From: Firmicutes bacterium UBA1065
Lineage (GTDB): Bacteria; Bacillota; Clostridia; Tissierellales; Sedimentibacteraceae
Direction: 5' to 3'
NCBI GenBank assembly: GCA_002316225.1
Contig: DCDC01000179.1
Coordinates: 1 to 5,420, forward strand
Length of the DNA: 5,420 nucleotides
The notes under the pieces are model-generated. The model was given only the letters and a program-made list of their open reading frames with translations, made no database searches and was not told the DNA's origin. Numbering within the stretch: position 1 is the stretch's first letter; each line of letters begins with the position of its first letter. This document shows positions 5,265 to 5,420 of this stretch, one piece after another. Position numbers and translations under genes: made by a program.

Positions 5265-5271
5265 TGTCGAA
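5265..5271 (+). promoter_or_regulatory. Possible Spo0A box
   Basis: TGTCGAA matches the 0A-box heptamer. It lies about 10-16 bases downstream of the predicted start of the distal minus-strand promoter, a position compatible with repression. A single 7-mer in an AT-rich spacer is weak evidence. Confidence 0.2.
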
Positions 5272-5287
5272 TCTCTTGTATACTTTC

Positions 5288-5317
5288 ATTATACCATAAA
5301 AAAAACTCTTTAATCAA
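5288..5317 (-). promoter_or_regulatory. Candidate distal promoter
   Basis: On the minus strand TTGATT (5317-5312) and a perfect TATAAT (5293-5288) are separated by 18 bases, with an extended -10 motif (TGGTATAAT). It points toward the riboswitch and transglutaminase gene. A transcript from here would carry about 150 extra leader bases before the aptamer. I see no convincing small gene in 5172-5287. Confidence 0.55.
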
Positions 5318-5359
5318 ATGAAATGTATTTTTCTGCAGTTTTCCCCAATATTTTTGCAA

Positions 5360-5392
5360 ATAAAATACTCCGGCCTGCAAACCGGAGTTTTT
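5360..5392 (-). terminator. Terminator of the tRNA transcript
   Basis: ACTCCGG (5367-5373) pairs perfectly with CCGGAGT (5382-5388) across an 8-base loop. On the minus strand it lies just after the tRNA 3' end and is followed by AUUUUAUUU. The plus strand also has a T-run (5388-5392), so it may work in both directions. Confidence 0.75.
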
Positions 5393-5396
5393 AATA

Positions 5397-5420
5397 TGGT
5401 GCGGATGAAGGGACTCGAAC
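5397..5420 (-). tRNA. tRNA 3' end, probably tRNA-Leu (cut by window edge)
   Basis: The minus strand from 5420 reads GTTCGAG, the T-loop with TTCGA; then CCCTT (3' side of the T stem), CATCCGC (3' side of the acceptor stem), discriminator A73 and an encoded CCA at the 3' end (5399-5397). These 24 bases fit tRNA positions 53-76 exactly. The expected acceptor 5' strand is GCGGATG. With A73 this fits Firmicutes tRNA-Leu better than tRNA-Gly, which shares a similar stem but has U73. The anticodon lies outside the window, so the amino acid is inferred. Confidence 0.92.

Noticed and set aside
5172..5287. Small leader peptide in the distal transcript
   Set aside because: The visible minus-strand ATG is followed by a stop after two codons (ATG ATT TGA), and no longer frame with a ribosome binding site is apparent.

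Overview
This window looks like a chromosomal segment of an anaerobic, low-GC Firmicute, most likely of the class Clostridia. The evidence is AT-rich intergenic DNA with strong sigma-A-type promoters, strong Shine-Dalgarno sites, closely packed genes, PilC/PilT-type pilus genes of clostridial style, and a cyclic-di-GMP-I (GEMM) riboswitch whose core wording is typical of clostridial members. I cannot name the species.

Layout. Positions 1-169 hold no gene: there is a short imperfect palindromic repeat (about 14-47) and then a near-consensus promoter (112-140). Positions 170-4037 form one tight plus-strand operon of six genes: a PilC/GspF-type inner-membrane platform protein, four small single-pass membrane proteins that resemble minor pilins or pseudopilins, and a PilT-type ATPase. 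Gaps are at most 17 bases and the last three junctions overlap by 4-8 bases. A perfect 14-bp hairpin (4041-4073) ends the operon and can also serve the convergent gene on its other side. Positions 4097-4975 (minus strand) encode a secreted transglutaminase/protease-like protein with an intact Cys-His-Asp triad. Its 5' leader (about 4976-5137) carries a GEMM aptamer, a small GNRA hairpin and an intrinsic terminator immediately before the ribosome binding site. Two candidate promoters lie further upstream, the nearer one built from two abutting inverted repeats. The right edge holds the 3' end of a minus-strand tRNA, probably tRNA-Leu, with its terminator.

How the parts may work together. PilC, the pilin-like proteins and PilT would build or retract a type IV pilus-like filament, or a related secretion fibre. 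The assembly ATPase (PilB/GspE), the prepilin peptidase and a canonical major pilin are absent from this window and must come from elsewhere if the machine is a normal pilus. The neighbouring secreted Cys-His-Asp enzyme is placed under second-messenger control by the riboswitch. The sequence suggests, but does not prove, an OFF switch, in which high c-di-GMP would shut the enzyme off while the cell is adherent. This resembles in logic the c-di-GMP-controlled secreted protease/adhesin pair of Clostridioides difficile. The most unusual single detail is a U at the aptamer position that in the consensus is the C contacting one guanine of the ligand, so ligand specificity deserves testing.
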